Of a DNA stretch of 64,000 bases, positions 10,263-21,217 are shown in pieces. The notes beneath the pieces are model-generated. The model did not search any database. It was not told the origin of the DNA and worked only from the letters and a program-made list of their open reading frames with translations. Numbering within the stretch: the stretch's first letter is position 1; each line of letters begins with the position of its first letter. The DNA lies in assembly GCA_943736015.1 (NCBI GenBank), contig OX031065.1:39942427-40006426 (forward strand), given 5' to 3'. This DNA is from Tridacna crocea (Eukaryota > Mollusca > Bivalvia > Cardiida > Cardiidae). A program made the position numbers and the translations under genes.

Positions 10263-11989
10263 AGTACAAGATACTACAGAGCAAATTGTAATTTCTTGCT
10301 CACTACTAGTTATTTGATAATATATGCCGCCCAGAAAGCCAAGTATGTCAGGTATTCCGAAATAACAATAAATGTGAATTAAGAAATAAGGAAATTCTAC
10401 TATTGGATGTTCACAGCTGACAAGATTTTTCTGTTCTTGACAATATAGGCTGCAATCAAAAGATACATGTGCATGTGTTCCAATCCCAGTCCTCATCATT
10501 CATCCAGATCAGATTCAAAGTAATATTTTTCATCGTTTTGAAGTTTATTAAGATAGTGGCTTATAAGTAGAAGACAACCTAACCTTTATATTCTTTGATA
10601 TTTAACTGATTTATAGATATGCACCACTTTGAAGTGTTGAAAGATATTGTTGTGATCAGACAATAAATATGTGTCTTTTGATCTGATGTTATTACTTCAT
10701 CGAACGTGCTGTAACATGAGTTTATCATTTATGTGTGTAAATATGCTTTAACGTAGTTTGGGGTAATGAGTGTTATGGACTGTGTCAAGATGTTACAATT
10801 GCTTATTCGGTTCTAACCCCATATTTTTCATGTAACTTATTATTCAGTTCATGTACAAACGTGCCTGAACAGCCATTCTTGAACGATATTGGATTACCTG
10901 TAAACTATGTCCACGTCGACTCATTGTCGCTTGTAATGAATGTAGGCAAGGTACTTAGACCACCAGCAATTCGCTTTAACTTTGTAAACATGTAGACCGA
11001 GATCGCACAGCATGTATGATGCCCCAAGAGTAGGTCAGGGCTAAAGAATAGTTAAAACAAACACACATAAAGCTTTGTTTCTCTGAAAATATCAATTATA
11101 TAGAAAAAAATGATCTTGGTAAAATCTAAGATAAGATTAATATCACAGATTTATTCATGTATTCCCGAACTTAAAAAAAAAATACAGTGATATAATGAAT
11201 GCCTTTTGTATTAGATTCGAGACATGAACAAAAATAAAAATAAACAAAGGTCCTAGCGGTAACTGAAAATAGTGTATCTTGTAACACAGCTCTATTAAAC
11301 TCACTGTGTTAAATGAAATGTTATCATTAAAGGTCCGTCGTGACTTCTAGACTTCACACTTCGTGGATGATTTGTCCGAAAAGTGCAGTGTGGAGTCTTA
11401 GCTGTTCAAACAGTACGGCGTGTGAATTCTGAATTTCAAACTAGAAACTTATAATAAACGTCACACTTTTAACATATGTCATAAACCCTTTACCGGTATT
11501 TAATAAAATCTGTAGTATTTCCATGATTGGCATACTGCGGACTCTCCAAACCTTAATCCTGACCCTGTTTTCTTAATTTTGGGTTATCCCAGCTAAAAGC
11601 GTTTATATAAGCGAATAATAGACGTCTACAGACGATCGAGTAATTAAAGCATAATATTAAGACAGAGCAGAAAAAAAATTATCAATTGAAAAATTTGCTC
11701 GTTACGTGGTTTCCTCATTTTTTGCAACGTTTTCCAAGTCATCAGTTGTAGACGGGTCTAAGGCCATTTGCATAAACATAAGGGTGTAAGCACCTATGCG
11801 TGTAACTCTTAACCACACATATCAACCTGTTCATAATTAAACAATGGTTCAAACACTGTGAGACAAGCTTGCTTAAAACGCCATGGGAAAGTAGCTTTTG
11901 CGCGTAAATTTTGCTCATCATCAGAAAATGTCCAAAGACTATGTTTATTCTTGAGGCATAAAAACCACAGCGGAGACTAAATACACTCC
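10263..11989. other. Unrecognised interior of 6.8-kb element
   Basis: No ORF with recognisable protein similarity. It could be the eroded body of the transposon, but I see no transposase motif. Confidence 0.35.
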
Positions 11990-13766
11990 AGACTAAATGA
12001 CAATCTTCTTATTGAATCTGATTTTCATAAGGCAGATATATTCAATAGCTATTTTAGTAGTATATTTAACGCAAGCAGTTCAGATGATGAACTACATTTT
12101 GAAGAAATAGAAAAAAGGACTAACCAAACCTTGAATCAAATTACTATTACCATGGACGATGTGAGGAAAGCCTTAAATAACTTAAAATCGAATAAAGTGG
12201 CAGGTCCTGATGGCATTCACCCTAAATTACTGATTGAATGCAAAGATGAACTATGCTATCCACTAACTAAAATTTTTCAAATATCACTTGAAAATACAGA
12301 ACTACCACGACAATGGAAAATATCAGATGTTGTACCTATTTACAAATCTGGAGACAAACAGAAACCAGAGAATTACCGACCAACTAGTCTCAATCCAATC
12401 TGCTCAAACTTAATGCAGAGGATAGTGAATGAAAAAATCATCGAATTTATGACGAAAAACAATCTATTTGCTCCAGAACAATTTGGATTTATGAAAGGCA
12501 AATCCTGTCAACTCCAACTGTTAGAATCAATGGAAGATTGGTCAGTATCACTTGATAATTCAGTTGAAACAGACATCATTTTTTATGATTTCAAGAAAGC
12601 ATTTGATACAATATCTCATAATAAACTCTTACTTAAACTGAAATCATACGGTATTACAGACAAAGTTTACTGGTGGATTGAAAGCTTCCTCAAAAACAGG
12701 TACCAAGAAGTTATTATAAACAACATACGTTCATCAAGACTTGTGGTCAAAAGCGGAGTACCACAGGGTAGTGTATTAGGCCCGACGCTATTCTTGATAT
12801 TTATAAATGATTTGCCAAATGTTGCGAAAACAACAGTAAAACTATTCGCGGACGATACCAAAACATATACAGAAATAAAAAAAACAGGAGGACCATGACA
12901 AACTACAGTCTACAACTGATGCTTTCGTTGAATGGTCAAAAAAGTGGGAATTAAATTTCAACCCTAGCAAATGTAAAAGATTACACATTGGAAAGAAAGA
13001 TTCAACTACAAATTACTATATGAATAACACCAATGATATCAGGGAACTGATCACAAATGTTGAAGAGGAAAAGGACCTCGGTGTAATAATAGATCATCAA
13101 TTACATTTCAATTCCCATATTTATGCTAAAATCAACAAAGCAAACCAGCATCTTGGATTAATTTATAGAAACTTTAGATATCTGGACAAAACTATGTTTT
13201 TACATCTATACAAATCATTGAATACGCCAGTCCAGTATGGTCTCCTCATTTGAAAAAATATAAGAAAGCCATTGAAAATAGACAAAGAAGAGCCACCAGA
13301 ATGATACCAGCTTTAAGAAATTTAAATTATACTGAACGATTGCGCAATCTTGGATTACCATCCCTAGAGTACAGACGTGAACGTGCAGACATGATCCAAG
13401 TTTTTAAAATAATGAAGAAAATTGACCAACCAAGCAGATCCATTATTACCTTGTCAGAAAATAATCAAACAAGAGGTAATACTTACAAACTATACAAAAA
13501 AAGATCAAAAACAGAATTAAGGAAAAATTTCTTCAGTAATAGAGTTATAGACCATTGGAATGCACTAAGTAATGACGTAGTAACTGCACCGAGTATCAAC
13601 TCATTCAAAAGCAGACTTAACAACCATTGGAAAAACCACCCCTTGAAATTCACACCGAGCTGCTACAACCCATACACAACCAGACAAAGAAATCCAACAG
13701 ATGGACCTTTAGAAGCCGATGGCTTACCTGCGGTCCTAGGAACGTAAGTTAAACGTAAGTTAAGTA
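11990..13766 (+). pseudogene. Non-LTR retrotransposon (LINE), 5'-truncated RT region with frameshifts
   Basis: Reverse transcriptase coding runs from about 11998 (SDFHKADIFNSYFSSIF) through KVAGPDGIHPKLL, ENYRPTSL, motif A FYDFKKAFDTISH, motif B SGVPQGSVLGPTLFLIFIND and catalytic motif C KLFADDTKTY (about 12835-12862). The frame breaks near 12890 and resumes as FVEWSKKWELNFNPSKCKRL, DLGVIIDHQLHFNSHI. It breaks again near 13250 and resumes with KKYKKAIENRQRRATRMIPA, LEYRRERADMIQVFKIMKK and VIDHWNALS. This is the standard RT plus C-terminal region of a CR1/Jockey-like LINE. The endonuclease domain is missing (5' truncation). The 3' end has a short AACGTAAGTT-type repeat. Dead copy. Confidence 0.9.
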
Positions 13767-14404
13767 CAAGTACATATCCTTTGGTTCCTGCAGCACATAC
13801 AAAATATGGGACAGTTATGCCAAAGTTATAGAAGACAATGCGAAAAATCTTCCAGTTAAGCTTTAACGAGGAGCGGCCGCCGACAGTACTTTCACACTGA
13901 TGAGGCAACAAACGGTCTCAAAGTACATACTTCATGGTATTCACAGGTGTTATTTTCTGCTGGGGGGGGTGGCATCCATCAAATGCACACCTATCTGATT
14001 TGGGCATTCTGGGTACAGAGTTTCAAATTAAACGTTTACTCCTTAAAACGCTACTTGGTACGATTCATTCAGCTATGGTAAGCTGGCATGTAACCTATGC
14101 ACCGACCATTTATAAAACCAGCCTATAGGTTTTGGTAATAGCTTCAGTATAAGCTGAGACACTTTTTGGTTAGTCTGTTGAAAAAGCCTGCACGAATCCT
14201 GATTTCACTGAAGTCTTTATTTAGAGATTGTATTCAAGGATGTGCTATAAAACAAGAGTATTTGGGGAAACCATTTCTTCCTTTTTGAAATAATTTGATT
14301 TTTAAGATATTTTGAGCGAAAAACAGGCTACATATTTTCCATAGATGTATTTTTGATAGCCATTTTCTCCCTTGCTACTTTTTTTTAAATCGGGTTATTT
14401 AAGA
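13767..14404. other. Nothing recognised
   Basis: Interior of the 6.8-kb element downstream of the LINE; one poly-G run (13965-13971), no gene seen. Confidence 0.35.
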
Positions 14405-14575
14405 AATAATCTTCTTTCTATCGTGGTATATCGTTCAATAAACCACAGTTGTGAGTTATGAGGCACAATAAATAATCCACGAGGGCGATAGCCCGAGTGG
14501 GTTATTCATTGCGCCTCATAACTCACAACGTGGTTTATTGAACGATATACCACGATAGAAAGAAGATTATTTCGA
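14405..14575. repeat. Long foldback hairpin
   Basis: Near-perfect inverted arms of about 75 bp (AATAATCTTCTTTCTATCGT ... ACGATAGAAAGAAGATTATT) around a short GC-rich centre. A diverged relative is at 45965-46115. Confidence 0.9.
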
Positions 14576-14790
14576 TTCTAACTTGGCGAATTCTTAATGA
14601 AAGGAAAACAAGTTCGAACTTATAGTAAACACGCGGATGAAAATTATGTTCCATTGAATAACCCACTCATTGAATGACGTCACTCGATATAGAATGACGT
14701 CACCCTGCATGGATTCTCACAGATTTTACCACGCTTTCCTTGCACTGTGCTTATAGAGCCGAATTCGCGAGTCATGTTAGAATAATATTT
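14570..14790. repeat. Small TIR element beside the hairpin, with two CRE palindromes
   Basis: Ends ATTCTAACTTGGCGAATTC and GAATTCGCGAGTCATGTTAGAAT are inverse. TGACGTCA occurs at 14675-14682 and 14695-14702. The relative at 45765-45960 has GTGACTTCATT in place of the CREs. Confidence 0.65.
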
Positions 14791-15328
14791 ATCCTGTACA
14801 CGATCTAGTGCGACGTCATAGCAAACAGGTCGAATGGAGTGAATACCGGTAACTTGGTCTAGACAACAAGAAGAATGTCTTCAAAAGTAGCCATAAATTG
14901 ACCTACAGAAAACCTTTAATTGGATTGTATAAGTACAGCTAGTATTACTTAGCTTATCTCTTTACAATAGGATTTATGGCCTCTATTAAATTACCGCCAT
15001 GAATATGCTTTCCTGCAACTGTCGCATATGCAAGGAGCGGCCTCATGCATTCCCTTTGTACAATATGCTAGCGCATCTTTACTTGATAATGTTAGGCTGC
15101 AATTTACGCAAGTAGGTTAGCTCTTGGCTAATCTCTTTAAATGCATCTGGATTAGAAGAACAAATAGATGTGTGTCTTCAAAAAGACATTTTTTTTGTAA
15201 TGTCCTCCTAAAAACCTGCAACATGAGGATAGGAAATTTAGACACCAATCTAAGTGTAGCATACATGAATATATTCAGTGGTTTATCAATATAGAGTTCA
15301 CATGACACTATAGAATAGAACATTACTA
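14791..15328. other. Nothing recognised
   Basis: Interior of the 6.8-kb element, non-coding as far as visible. Confidence 0.35.
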
Positions 15329-15417
15329 TCCCCGGTACATTATCATACTATCCCCGGTACAGTAAAATACTATCCTCCGTACAGTTCTTTCAAAACAACA
15401 GCTATCCTCGGTACACC
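15329..15417 (-). repeat. CTATCCTCGGTACA motif cluster, right
   Basis: Four copies (CTATCCCCGGTACA twice, CTATCCTCCGTACA, CTATCCTCGGTACA), inverse to the cluster at 10194. Only 24-36 bp separate neighbours. Confidence 0.8.
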
Positions 15418-15922
15418 ATTGTCGACAAAAAACTTGTGTTTTCTGGCAATTTTCACCCGATACAGCAAAATTGCAATCACACAAAGAAATTAGACTAAAA
15501 TATCAAGAAATTTGTCGACTCAGATTTTTGTATTGTGAAAAGAACCGGCTTTGCAGATGAATTGTTTCTAGAAATCTCCGAAATCCGTCGTGAGCAGCCG
15601 ACTTTTCGGACAATTTTTTCAGAATTTACATGGCTAAAAGCAGCATTCGTTGTAGACCTAACAAACTCTAAACATCGTAGAATCTGGGTTGACAAGGCAA
15701 TAGTATATTAAAAGCTGTTGCTAAGAAATATTTGGAAATCTCTTACCTGCAGTCATACAATACACAGTTATTTTTACTCAATTTGACGGCTATATCCGGT
15801 GTACGTGTACCCACCGTGAATAAGGTCACCTATGACAACCGATAAAAAAGCGAAAAAATTTGAAATAATGACACCGATTTGAAATGGATGTAAGCCCGAC
15901 AGTCTGTGTAACCGGGGTGTTA

Positions 15923-16112
15923 TATTTGGCATAGATTTAGAATATGTTTGACACTTTCATACTTGGTCAAAATTTCCGGCAGGCTGCGATTACTTTGAAA
16001 GTTCTATAGGAGCTGAGCCGCCGATGCATTATCAGGTGATGTCTTGCTTGGTACCATGGATCACGTGGATGCATAAAGCCTCCTTTTCATAAAGCACGGC
16101 TCAATCATTTTC
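15923..16112 (-). repeat. Block A of the 11.2-kb element, interrupted copy
   Basis: Inverse of 7700-7885, ending at the TTA where the 6.8-kb element inserted. Confidence 0.7.
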
Positions 16113-16299
16113 ACAAAACATTTTTCACGAGCTAGCACTTGAAAAGTCTCACAATCCAACACTGGTAAGGCAGTCGTTGTGCTGTACTAGAGACCCTGAG
16201 TACCAAGGAAGGAATTCCATTACTACCATTTTAGAATTTGTTTGTATGAGAACGAAACCACTAACGTTACCCTTCGCTGTTCTCAACCTCCAAGGCGGT

Positions 16300-16644
16300 T
16301 TCCGTTCTGTCAGTACTGGTGTGAGAAAGCTGGGAAACACATGGTTGCATCGCTAACCACCGTGATATTACCTTAGCTATCTGTCTATCTGTCTGTCTGT
16401 CTATCTGTCTGTCTATCTGTATGTCTGTCTGTCTCTCTTGATCATCACTCTACAAATCTCATACCCTGATACTTACGCAACAGTCGTAATGTTATTCCGT
16501 CTTTCCAAGTGCAAAGAAGGAAAGAAGTAAGGAACACGCTATTATGACCGTTATATTTAGAAATGGATTTCCAGCGGAGCGAACCCGCTACCTCCCATTC
16601 TCATGTCGGACAGCCCAACCACTCGGCTAAAGAAGCGGTTAAAA
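16300..16644 (-). repeat. tRNA-Ser-like SINE
   Basis: Read on the minus strand: A box TAGCCGAGTGGTTGGGC and B box GCGGGTTCGCTCCGC, about 50 bp apart, as in a serine-type tRNA head. Body and an (AGAC/AGAT) microsatellite follow (16377-16436), then GGTAATATCACGGTGGTTAGC. Confidence 0.7.
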
Positions 16645-16689
16645 CTCTCGATATAACACTGCTTTTATGTGCACTATATCAAAGATCTG

Positions 16690-17107
16690 TATTTTTATAC
16701 AAAAGGAATGAAGGTCAACAGTCGACTGAATCATACGGTAGTTCTGGTCCTTTGGCATACTGAAAATTTACTGCTATATAGCGAACAGTTTGACCAATCT
16801 GCGCAGGCTGGCCTGGGTCGATACTTTTCACAAATGCATTAAGCCCTTTGTTCACAGAGCATATCTCGTATATAATGATCTATTCTGGTCCCCTCTCGAA
16901 AAAAATCCTGGATCCGCCCTTTTAATGGATCCATAAAATCCATTTTGTCTTATGTGCTATCTAATGATGAGCTCCATAGCTTTTTCACATGCAGAAAATT
17001 TGAAGAACTCGAAGGGTTTCGGCCCGTGTCAGCTGGCGCAGTCCGCGCAGACTGGCATGGGCCGAATGTGTCGATTCTTTTCTGAAATGCTTTAGGCACC
17101 CTACAAA
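16690..17107 (-). repeat. Block B of the 11.2-kb element, right arm
   Basis: Inverse of 8480-8870; contains no coding sequence. Confidence 0.7.
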
Positions 17108-17117
17108 CAGGTAAAAG

Positions 17118-17267
17118 TATTTCGTTTTTACGAAATAATTATTTCGTAATTACGAAATAATTATTTCGTATTTACGAAATAATTATTTCGTAAAGACGAA
17201 ATAGTATTTCGTAAATACGAAATAATATTTCGTTTTTACGAAATATTATTTCGTTAAAACGAAATAA
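17118..17267. repeat. Palindrome array, seven units of TTTCG-N-CGAAA
   Basis: Seven units, 22-23 bp apart, with variable centres (TTTTTA, TAATTA, TATTTA, TAAAGA). Mirrors the left array at the other end of the 11.2-kb element. Confidence 0.95.
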
Positions 17268-17328
17268 CTTGAGAAATTCGCATACAAAAAAAAAAAAAGA
17301 TCGAGCATGTCACTTTAGGGGTTCCGTA

Positions 17329-17393
17329 CTATTTGATATCGATCTGTAGTATTTTAATGTTTTGTTAGAGTTAGTACTCCTTGCTTACTTTTT
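17329..17393 (+). repeat. 2-kb dispersed repeat, copy A, piece 3
   Basis: CTATTTGATATCGATCTGTA ... AGTACTCCTTGCTTAC, matching 30617-30670; interrupted again in the following T run. Confidence 0.9.
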
Positions 17394-18958
17394 ATCCCCC
17401 GCCGTAGGCGGAGGGATATAGTTCTAGCGTTGTCCGTCCGTCCGTCCGTCCGTCCTTCCGTCCGTCCGTCCGTCCGTCCGTCCGTCCGTCCGTCCGTCTG
17501 TCCGTCCGTCCGTCCGTGTGTTCGTCCCGGCAAATATCTCCAATATCATTGGACGGAATTTCGTGAAACTTTATACACATGTACAATGACCCATTCTCCC
17601 GAGACACTTTTTTTGTTTTTTTGATTCGATGCAAAATGGCTGACTGAGAGCGATTTTAAGTTTCACTTAAGTTACACTTAAGTACACTTTCAATGTTTGG
17701 AGTCTTCTCTTCAAAACTATACAAAGTTTTTACATGGAACTTATCACATCTGCCAACCTACATTAGGAAATGCAGGAAAAAAAGTTTCACCTACATTGAC
17801 CACCACAGTTATTTGCCCTCGTTTTTGTAATAATGTGTCATGGAAAAAGGGGGTTTCATGTTATATTTCATTCCATTTCTTTTGAAGGCAACTCATTCCA
17901 CATTTTTTGACGGAATTGAATAAAATTTTGACAGAATATTTCTTGTCATGTCACCTATTGCATATTGTCAACATTTTGCGATTTGTACCTGCGTCATGAA
18001 AAAAGGGGGCTTCATGTTTTATTTCATTTTATTTGTTGTGAATGCAACCAGTCCCATATTTCTTGACAGAATTGAAATGAATTTCACAGAATGTTAATCT
18101 CATCATTTGACATATCGCATATTCTCAAGGTTTTACGATTTGTAACTGCGTCATGAAAAAAGGGGGCTTCATGTTTTATTTCATTTTATTTCTTGTGAAT
18201 GCAACTCATCCCATATTTCTTGACAGAATTCAATGGACTTTTCACAGAATGTTTCTTATCATCTGAGCTATCGCATATTCTCAAGGTTTTGCATTTTGTG
18301 GCTGCGTCATGAAAAAAGGGGGCTTCATGTTTTATTTTATTCTATTTCTTGTGAAGGCAACTTCTCCCACATTTCTTGGTAGATTTGAATGGAATTTTTA
18401 CATTATCATGTGACCTAACACAACACCTCCTACATTTCTTGGCAGATTTGGATGGAATTTTCACATGATCATGTGACATACGCCATATTGTCAAGGTTTT
18501 GGGATTTGTAGCTGCATCATGGAATAAGGGGGCTTCATGTTATAATTTTATTTTTCACCTGTATCTCTTTAATTACTGGACATATCTCAACAGATTTGGA
18601 CGAGATTTTCACAGATCATGCGACCTAGCACATGTTGTCAGGTTTTTGCAATTTATCTCTGTATCATGGAAAAAGGGGACTTTATGTCAAATTTAATTTT
18701 TTGTCAGTGTATCTCCAACTTTTATGAAATGCCAAGTTCTGCCAAAAGGATACTTAATGTATAATCCTGTTATGGACCCTTTTTATATTTTTTATGTAAT
18801 GAAATCCTGTGCCATGGAACAAAGGAGCTTAATGTATAATTTCATCATGGGCCAATAACAAAAAGGCCACATGTATATGCAAAACAGAATACCTCCTATA
18901 CGTTTGTATCAAAAAAGGTCTTTTTCGGCGGGGGATATCATTTCAACGAAATTGCTTG
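17394..18958 (+). mobile_element. Helitron2-like element with (TCCG)n and ~157-bp repeats
   Basis: Inserted in the T tract of the 2-kb repeat. Starts ATCCCCCGCCG and ends with the inverse CGGCGGGGGATAT (18927-18939), a hairpin ATTTCAACGAAAT (18940-18952) and TGCTTG, followed by TTTT. Behind the start lies a (TCCG)n microsatellite (17436-17516). Four to six diverged units of about 157 bp follow, each marked by TCATGAAAAAAGGGGGCTTC (near 17836, 17994, 18151, 18308, 18517 and 18664). No coding capacity, so non-autonomous. Confidence 0.65.
17436..17516 (+). repeat. (TCCG)n microsatellite
   Basis: About 20 units of CGTC/TCCG with single interruptions. Apparent ORFs over it (Ser-Val-Arg-Pro or Asp-Gly-Arg-Thr repeats) are artefacts. 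Confidence 0.97.
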
Positions 18959-19145
18959 TTTTACTAGTAAGAAGTCGTAACCGGTCATTTGATAATTTAG
19001 ATTTAGCACGGGTTCTTATATATTTTCGACGGGATAAAAATATTTCTTCCCATTCAGAATCATATGCTCAGCTATTCAAAATCTATAAAAGAAACCTTTC
19101 TGTGCATTCAATAGATTTAAGAAAATACAGTCCTGAAAAATAGAA

Positions 19146-20174
19146 GTTTAATATTTTCAGTTTCACAGATCATTTTCCAAGAAAGCCATTTTTGGTTAAG
19201 AACTCTCAAAATGACATTTCATGTTTTTTACGGTTTTCATTGGTCAAATTAAGAGGAGGTACAGGGAGGTAAAAAGTTTAGGGATTTTTTTCAATCATAC
19301 AATGTGATGCTCATTTAAGTAAAAATAATGAACGAAAGCTTCAAAGATCCTTTTAAGCTTACTATTTGACTATATCAGACATTTATTGGCATTGCCTATG
19401 ACAGCAGTAGATCTATTTGCAAAAATGACTAGAAAATTTTGAACGAAATCTAACTCGCCTCCAAGAAGTAGTACTCCCGGTAATTCGTGAAATGCTTTTC
19501 TCGAGTCAAATTTTAAAGTAACTTAAGTAATTTTCATTAAAAACTCTGGTTGCCGTGACAACAATTACTAGTATATCCTTGAAAATATTCACATTGCTTA
19601 ATCATGCAGTGGCTCCGCCCGGATGGCTCAGTGGTGAGTTCTATCCTTGGTTGAGGCAAACTTTCTTTCTGTCGTAATTTGGCTTCTCACCTCTGCAGAA
19701 GCATGTGAGAAAAGTAGTCGGTGGCTTTGGAAAGAAAAGTTGTGTTAGTACTGGCGTGAGAAAGTCAGGAAATACATGTGCGTCATCGATCGCCATGATA
19801 TGACCTTAGCTGTTAAATGGCGTTAAACTCCAATACAATCAACCAACCAACCAACCAATGATCATTCAGTGACGACCGATTACAGTGCTTACATCACTTT
19901 GATTTAAATTTTAATTCACCTAAGACTCTGGATACACTGGATATTGAACTTGACAAGGTGCAAATGGATAAAAAAATGTTTAAGCGTCCCCTACTACCCT
20001 GTAAAGCCCTTTGCAAATTCCAAATTTTTCATAATGCATTTCCTTTTTTTTTTTTTAAATGCCACTCTATATTTAGGTCTACTCAGTACCTGCTGAAAGC
20101 CAGCCGAGCTTGTGTCATGGCGTGGTTTCTGTCGTCCGTCCGTCTGCTTGTCTTTTTCTTGTTTATGCGATAAA
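19146..20174 (+). repeat. 1,029-bp duplication, copy 1
   Basis: GTTTAATATTTTCAGTTTC to TTTATGCGATAAA, repeated at 20189-21217 with a constant 1,043-bp offset. I see no difference between the copies. Confidence 0.95.
19612..19858 (+). repeat. tRNA-Met-like SINE with internal deletion
   Basis: GCCCGGATGGCTCAGTGGTGAG runs straight into TTCTATCC. The anticodon part seen in the copy at 31354 is deleted between two GTGAG repeats. Tail GGCGTTAAACTCC then (CCAA)n. Confidence 0.75.
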
Positions 20175-20188
20175 AAAGGGGGCTTCAT

Positions 20189-21217
20189 GTTTAATATTTT
20201 CAGTTTCACAGATCATTTTCCAAGAAAGCCATTTTTGGTTAAGAACTCTCAAAATGACATTTCATGTTTTTTACGGTTTTCATTGGTCAAATTAAGAGGA
20301 GGTACAGGGAGGTAAAAAGTTTAGGGATTTTTTTCAATCATACAATGTGATGCTCATTTAAGTAAAAATAATGAACGAAAGCTTCAAAGATCCTTTTAAG
20401 CTTACTATTTGACTATATCAGACATTTATTGGCATTGCCTATGACAGCAGTAGATCTATTTGCAAAAATGACTAGAAAATTTTGAACGAAATCTAACTCG
20501 CCTCCAAGAAGTAGTACTCCCGGTAATTCGTGAAATGCTTTTCTCGAGTCAAATTTTAAAGTAACTTAAGTAATTTTCATTAAAAACTCTGGTTGCCGTG
20601 ACAACAATTACTAGTATATCCTTGAAAATATTCACATTGCTTAATCATGCAGTGGCTCCGCCCGGATGGCTCAGTGGTGAGTTCTATCCTTGGTTGAGGC
20701 AAACTTTCTTTCTGTCGTAATTTGGCTTCTCACCTCTGCAGAAGCATGTGAGAAAAGTAGTCGGTGGCTTTGGAAAGAAAAGTTGTGTTAGTACTGGCGT
20801 GAGAAAGTCAGGAAATACATGTGCGTCATCGATCGCCATGATATGACCTTAGCTGTTAAATGGCGTTAAACTCCAATACAATCAACCAACCAACCAACCA
20901 ATGATCATTCAGTGACGACCGATTACAGTGCTTACATCACTTTGATTTAAATTTTAATTCACCTAAGACTCTGGATACACTGGATATTGAACTTGACAAG
21001 GTGCAAATGGATAAAAAAATGTTTAAGCGTCCCCTACTACCCTGTAAAGCCCTTTGCAAATTCCAAATTTTTCATAATGCATTTCCTTTTTTTTTTTTTA
21101 AATGCCACTCTATATTTAGGTCTACTCAGTACCTGCTGAAAGCCAGCCGAGCTTGTGTCATGGCGTGGTTTCTGTCGTCCGTCCGTCTGCTTGTCTTTTT
21201 CTTGTTTATGCGATAAA
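20189..21217 (+). repeat. 1,029-bp duplication, copy 2
   Basis: Second copy, separated from the first by AAAGGGGGCTTCAT. Either a very recent duplication or an assembly duplication. Confidence 0.95.
20655..20901 (+). repeat. tRNA-Met-like SINE with internal deletion (duplicate)
   Basis: Same as 19612-19858, carried by the tandem duplication. Confidence 0.75.

Larger units (their letters stand above)
9082..15919. mobile_element. 6.8-kb CAC...GTG TIR element, TTA target duplication
   Basis: Terminal inverted repeat CACCCCGGTTACACAGA at both ends, flanked by TTA (9079-9081; 15920-15922). The intact relative at 7885-7895 (GACTTAAGTAAAA) shows the filled site. Ends starting CAC with a 3-bp duplication fit CMC/CACTA-type DNA transposons; PIF-Harbinger (TWA duplication) is the alternative. 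The left 330 bp are rich in ACCGAT/ATCGGT motifs, as expected of subterminal binding sites. A further inverse repeat GTACACGTACACCGGATATAG lies at 9792-9812 and about 15794-15814. No transposase remains; a LINE and foldback repeats fill the middle. Confidence 0.7.
6130..17328. mobile_element. 11.2-kb TIR element with 6-bp target duplication
   Basis: Ends are inverted repeats starting TACGGAACCCCTAAAGTGAC and continue about 55 bp into arrays of a TTTCG/CGAAA palindrome. CTATTT flanks both ends, and copy B (about 30610-30625) has the single CTATCT, so the ends are exact. The arms also share inverted blocks (8480-8870 against 16690-17107; 7700-7880 against 15950-16110) and a SINE copy each. No transposase ORF is visible. 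The centre is occupied by a younger 6.8-kb element. The superfamily is unknown: a 6-bp duplication occurs in Polintons, but none of their genes or AG/TC ends are here. Confidence 0.8.
18959..20174 (+). repeat. 2-kb dispersed repeat, copy A, piece 4
   Basis: TAGTAAGAAGTCGTAACCGG onward matches 30673-31690. Includes a SINE. From 19146 it is duplicated in tandem. Confidence 0.9.

Noticed and set aside
12131..13747. Host reverse transcriptase or active LINE
   Set aside because: Two frameshifts, no endonuclease domain, and 5' truncation mark it as a dead LINE copy.
16563..16644. Functional tRNA-Ser gene on the minus strand
   Set aside because: The head is tRNA-like only; SINE body and microsatellite follow directly.
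6130..17328. Polinton/Maverick because of the 6-bp target duplication
   Set aside because: No polymerase B, integrase, ATPase or capsid frames, and the ends start TACGG instead of AG.
17392..17634. Reading frames over the (TCCG)n repeat
   Set aside because: Ser-Val-Arg-Pro and Asp-Gly-Arg-Thr repeats are only translations of a microsatellite.
19958..21216. Two identical 71-codon frames as duplicated genes
   Set aside because: They fall in the dispersed non-coding repeat and are identical only because of the tandem duplication.
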